A DNA stretch of 64,000 nt. It comes from Adineta vaga (taxonomy: Eukaryota; Rotifera). A program made the translations under genes and the position numbers. The DNA lies in contig CP075496.1 of NCBI GenBank assembly GCA_021613535.1, positions 5,642,001 through 5,706,000 of the forward strand, in the 5' to 3' direction. Below the pieces are notes generated by a model, which had not been told where the DNA came from, searched no databases, and saw only the letters and a program-made list of their open reading frames with translations. Shown piece after piece: positions 59,249-64,000 of the stretch (position 1 is its first letter; each line of letters opens with the position of its first letter).

Positions 59249-60313
59249 GTCCAACATAATAAAACATGGCAGTTGCTTAGATCGAAAATATCTTTAGTTA
59301 ATAAGAAACTCATAAACCAATACATACAGAATCGCAAGATTATTTATCATATTTAAATACATTAGTAAAGGGCAGCGAGTAGTCAATGTTTGATTTCTAA
59401 GTAAATAAGAATACGATCAAGATTCATTAGATAAAAGAGAAGAAGGTTCGTTGCTTGTCATATTTTTGATGGAGGAAATCGATGATATGGAAAATCAAAA
59501 TAATCAAGATTTTTTTTAAAAAGAATTTTCTCTTATTTTCATTCGACATTAAGTGTGTGCATGTTTCTTTGTGGATTGTACTTCAACTAGTGATGGTCAA
59601 AACTAAACGAAGAAGAAAAGAAGGAGTTTTTCAAGATTTCCCTTCTTCATTTATATTACTTGATGATTGTAGCGCGTGTGAAAGAACGATGTCGTTATAA
59701 TGCATTCATGTAAGGAAAACATTTCATGGCTATGACGACCAAAATGTGTGTAATCAAACGACATATAGATTGTTAAAACGTTAGTTTTTCTTATAGAAAG
59801 AAAAAGAAAAACGTATCTAAAATGCATGATAACATATCAATAAATGGAATGAATGATCGAAAGTAGGTTTTCTTTTTTGTTTTATACATATAAACATCTG
59901 ATTGATAGTCATTGATCATGATGATTATTAATCGATGCATTTAAGATAAATGATATCGAACGGTGTAGTAATAATAGAGCGAATGTTTATTACATCGATA
60001 AGATAATAAAAGAAAAAGAAAAACATGCCGAATTAGCTATATCTGGCTAGAAAAGGACTTCATTTCGATGTTATTTTCTTCTTATTTTCATGTTTATCAA
60101 CGCCTTAGTATCTAGTGGGTGGAAAATTCGACATGATGAGTAATCAATCGATTACTTGTCATTGATGATAGGAGATTGATTCATCAATCGCTGTTCTTCT
60201 TCTTCTTCTTTTATAAAAGTCTTTTTACTCTTCTTTTTTTTCTATCATTTCGACAATAGTTATCTTGATGTGAATAAGAATATTTGTTACATCTTTGTGT
60301 TTCTAGATCAAAC

Positions 60314-63300
60314 ATGAATCCAGCCAAACCATCAAAAGAAAAAGAATCTCCAGGAGCAAGTTCTTCCAGTCAAGTTACTTTTGTAAGAGAAACCGCCATC
60401 AAATTATTAATGAAGGTTGATCTGCTCTCGTTTCTAGGCTGGGATTAAATCTGCAACTAAGAAAGAACTACGTGGCGGTCGAATTCGAGCTGAAGTGGTA
60501 TGTAGATATATATGAACAGCAATATTCTCTAGATTTTCATATTGTTTTTGTTTGTCGCATATATTTTCTTTGAAAATGATGGAATGAGATTCAGTGAAGA
60601 AGTGAAATATCACGCATGAGAATATATTTTCAATATAATCTTCCTTTTCTCTCCTTTTGATCTCTTAGTAAAATGCAAATATACAAAAAAAGAATCTTCA
60701 TTATGCAGTCTCCTTTTCTTTTCTTCCGGCTTTTTGAATAAACACACTACATGCTTTGTGAAATCTCTGTTGATTAGATTCAAATATTTTCTGCATGAGG
60801 TGTCATGTGCGTGTTTTGAACTAGAGATATATTCGAGCACAACAAGAAAATAATAATAGTAATCATAATAATAATAATAAGAGAACCAGTCTATGACGCA
60901 CATATCGAAATAGATTCTATCTGTCATCGCTTCATCCTATATCCAAGCTAGAGAGAGAGAGAGAGAGAGAGAAGAAGAAATGCAAAGGCAAGAATAACAA
61001 CAGGGAAAGAACAACTTTTATCTTCTGCAGTTTTTTTCTCTGAACGATACGAACAACTGACTTTTTTTCTCTACACATCTCTTCTTTCTCGTTGTTTCCT
61101 TTGCCATTTGCTTTTACTTCAGTTGTCTGCTTTCTTATTCTTTCTAACCCTTCATCTATCTGTATTATCTATCTATCTGTCAGCAAAGTAGAAAGACACT
61201 AGAGAAGAAAAGGTTGTTGTTTATGTTACGAGCGTTGATCTATCGAGTAGTCATCAACGATTAAGTACGTTGCGAGGTCATTTGCTAAGAAGATATCTTC
61301 ATTATTTAATGAATTAATTTTTTCTATTATCGAAATAAAAACGAAAAGAAGGAAGAAACGATGTTACGAGATATTCATCCATTCAAATCATTAACATCTC
61401 GCATAGCTGCAAACGCTAAACAAACCGTAAGTTGATCTTTTATGTATATTTATCTAGAAGTTCGATCTTAAACAAAAGGTTAGAATTCAATGTGATGATG
61501 TCTTCAGATTTGTTGATAATTAATCCCAATTAAAATAAATAAATCATCTTCTTGTCTTTCTTAGGATATCAATCGAGAAATTCAAAATTGTCGTGATGAA
61601 CAAAGTGAAAGATTTGATTTAAGTAAAAGTAGTGTGACAATTCTACCAAATACAATCAAAGATGTATGTAAAACAATTTCGAAAGAGAATGATATCAAAA
61701 TTCATATTGATTTATTCTATAGTTAATTCATGTTCGAGAATTATATTTGTATAGTAATCGAATACAACAATTACCACCTGAAATAGGCAATCTAGTCAAT
61801 TTAAAAGTCTTAGCTTTAAGTGAAAATTCATTAACAACACTACCTGATACAATGGATCGTTTAGTACAATTGAAAGTCTTAGATTTACGACATAACAAAT
61901 TCAATGATGTAAGAATTTCTGTTGATTTTCTAAACGATCATCTATTCAAATCTTTCTTTTCAAGATTCCTGAAGTTATTTATCGTATAACAAGTTTAACA
62001 ACACTTTATTTACGTTTCAATCGAATAAAAGAAGTTTCGGATATGATCAAAAATTTGGTTGTAAGTAAACAAATTTTTTTGAAGATTAAATGTGAAATAT
62101 ATATCTTTTTTTAGAATTTACAAATGTTAAGTTTAAGAGAAAATCGTATTCGTTTATTACCAGTCACTGTTGGAAATCTTGTACAGTTATTAACATTGGA
62201 TGTTGCACATAATCATTTAGAACATTTACCAAATGAAATCGGTTTGAATTTTTTCTATCAAATTTCTAAATCAATATTTCTTGGTTGTTAGGAAATTGTG
62301 CTCAATTAACAACATTAGATTTAACACATAATGAACTTATGGATTTACCTGATTTAATTGGCAATCTAAAAAATCTTAGTCGATTATTAATTAGATATAA
62401 TCGTCTTTCGGCCATTCCATCTTCGTTAGCTAATTGTTCAAAACTTGATGAATTTAATATTGAAGGAAATAATGTTTCACAATTACCAGTTTGTTCAATT
62501 CATTTGAATTTCGTGCTAATGAATTGATTTAAATTCTTTCTAGGAAGGTTTATTATCAAGTTTAATTCATTTAAATACAATCTCCTTAGCACGAAATAAT
62601 TTCAATTCATTTCCGTTGGGTGGTCCAACGCAATTTACATCCGTTCATTCGATTAATATGGAATGTAACACAATTGATAAAATTCCATTTTCAATATTTT
62701 CTTTAGCAAAATATTTATCAAAATTAAATATGAGAGAAAACTCGCTGACATCTTTACCATTAGGTATGATGAATAGTTCTAATTAACTTGACTAGATAAT
62801 TTAAAAATAGAATGAAATAGATAGTCCTAATTATATGTGATTAAATATTCCAATGTAGCAGTGATAGATAGAAATGCTATGTTTGAGAATTAATTAATAT
62901 TTCCTAAAGGAAGTATCTGACATCAGGTTTTTTTTTCCTTCTTTTCTTAATTAAAATACTATCGAAAACAGAAAGATTATGTAAATACCAACTTAATATT
63001 ATTTTGTTTTCATTCACAGATCTTCGAGAATGAAAGTCAGGGGATTATAAATGTGATCGTTGGTCGTCTTTTTTTCTCAAAAGAAAACCTTGTCAACAAA
63101 ATTCCCGAGAGATAAACAGAAAAATTATCCTTCTGCTAGCTAATCATCTTGTGAACAGAAGATGTTAATTTGTAATATGTCAGAGAACATGCTGAGAACG
63201 GCAAGAAGAGAAGCATCGAAATTCTTTCGATTACAGATTGTGACATATAGAATTATCTTGGCTAATAAAGAAGGACAAGTGTCTAACGATATAAGATTTA

Positions 63301-64000
63301 ATAATTAGATATGAAAAAAAATGTTATTATCTTCCTTTTAGATATTGGCTCTTGGACAGCATTAGTAGAACTTAATCTTGCAACAAATCAATTAACTATT
63401 GTACCCGAAGATATTAAGAATTTACAAAATCTTGAAGTTTTAATTATGTCAAATAATCAATTAAAAGTAAGGATGACAATATCTTCATGAGTTAATTATC
63501 TTAAAAGCCTTTACATGTATCGAGGGATTAATTCGTTAGTGTTTATACGAAAGAAAAAATATTTGTCTATTTCTTTTTTTAGAGAATTCCTCCATCATTA
63601 GGTCAATTACGGAAATTACGACATTTGGATCTAGAAGAAAATAAACTCGATTCATTACCTCAGGAAATAGGTAAATGAGCTTTTTTTCTTTAGAAATTGT
63701 GAGAAATACTTGATCAAACTTTTCCTTAGGATATTTACGTGAGCTAACACGATTAATTGTTGCATCCAATCAATTAACACAATTACCACGTTCAATTGGG
63801 TAAAAATTTTCATTTCTCTATAAAAAGAAAATGAATAAGTGTTTTTTTTCTCTTCAAAGATCTTTAACTAATCTAACACATTTAAATGTGGGAGAAAATA
63901 GTTTAACTGCATTACCAGAAGATGTTGGTCAACTGGAAAAACTTGAGCAACTTTATATAAATGATAATCCTAATCTAGATGTTTTACCATATGAATTAGC
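60314..64000 (+). CDS. SHOC2: SHOC2/SUR-8 leucine-rich-repeat scaffold, 3' end beyond window
   Basis: The LRR body follows SHOC2 repeat by repeat from exon 61565-61663 ([19 protein letters not shown]) onward: [60 protein letters not shown]-type repeats, [37 protein letters not shown] and [17 protein letters not shown] at the window edge. Further exons include 61723-61908, 61965-62060, 62115-62241, 62292-62488, 62544-62763, 63342-63466, 63583-63670, 63730-63799 and 63860-64000. SHOC2 scaffolds MRAS and PP1C to dephosphorylate RAF in the RAS-ERK pathway. Two first-exon sets splice in phase to exon 61565: 60314-60382 plus 60438-60497 ([14 protein letters not shown]..., Lys/Ser-rich like the known N-terminus), or 61361-61426 ([20 protein letters not shown]). 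The last few repeats are outside the window. Confidence 0.96.
60951..60972. repeat. (GA)n microsatellite in SHOC2 5' region
   Basis: Eleven GA units between the two candidate first exons of SHOC2, just upstream of the second; it may lie in the promoter of the second start. Confidence 0.85.

Larger units (their letters stand above)
54962..60313. other. Large gene-free region before SHOC2
   Basis: 5.3 kb with no supported gene. After the poly(A) signal at 55137-55142 the DNA is uniformly AT-rich. Simple repeats occur at 56554-56582 (TA then GA) and 59223-59248 (CT). The longest ORFs (57099-57431 minus, 56707-56979 plus, 57329-57589 plus) overlap each other and translate to low-complexity sequence. 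No transposon ends or RNA genes were recognised. It is the longest gene desert in the window and may hold regulatory DNA. Confidence 0.5.

Noticed and set aside
1-64000. tRNA, rRNA or CRISPR features
   Set aside because: Scanning for T-loop/B-box-like GGTTCRAAYCC, rRNA-like conserved blocks and regularly spaced direct repeats gave nothing convincing by eye; tRNAscan would be needed to exclude divergent tRNAs.

Overview
The window looks like nuclear DNA of an invertebrate animal, most likely a bdelloid rotifer (inference). It is AT-rich, its genes carry many very short GT-AG introns (about 50-90 bases), and it holds animal-only genes such as a Hox1/labial homeobox gene and an iodothyronine-deiodinase-like selenoprotein. 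NHL-repeat proteins, F-box-like fragments and an apparently foreign SnoaL-type gene fit a bdelloid. There are no operons, CRISPR arrays, rRNA genes or convincing tRNA genes.

Layout. 1-558 (-): 5' part of an LSM14/RAP55 gene. 2254-4819 (+): sterol O-acyltransferase. 6725-9622 (+): TRIM-NHL (Brat/TRIM71-like) regulator. 10991-14494 (-): secreted protein of about 16 EGF-like modules. 16667-18280 (+): Hox1/labial. From about 19.6 to 33 kb lies an accessory island of foldback elements, decayed genes and unusual ORFs: a structured terminal-inverted-repeat element, a SnoaL-like gene with an early stop, a spliced gene joining a death-effector domain, a membrane segment and NHL repeats (21125-22787, -), foldback elements, an F-box-like fragment, a one-exon amidotransferase-fold-like protein (28970-29953) and a decayed ALDH7A1 copy without its catalytic residues.

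36022-40989 (+) encodes a large signalling protein read as Neuralized repeat, Roc GTPase, COR, Death and TIR domains, ending in a CaaX box. 41741-42820 (+) encodes a deiodinase-like selenoprotein with an in-frame UGA and a SECIS-like hairpin in its 3' UTR. 45782-47914 (+) is a neuroligin/carboxylesterase-like membrane protein. 48637-54961 (+) is a 19-exon relative of the Na+/K+-ATPase alpha subunit whose catalytic motifs are nearly all altered; a complete WxxW-trypsin protease gene sits inside one of its introns. 60314-64000 (+) is SHOC2/SUR-8, with two candidate first exons, cut by the window end.

The conserved genes are unrelated housekeeping or developmental genes placed independently. The strongest candidates for undescribed biology are the DED-TM-NHL protein, the NHR-Roc-COR-Death-TIR-CaaX protein and the pseudo-Na+/K+-ATPase. 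All splice models were read by eye from GT-AG sites, phase and homology and have not been tested against transcripts.
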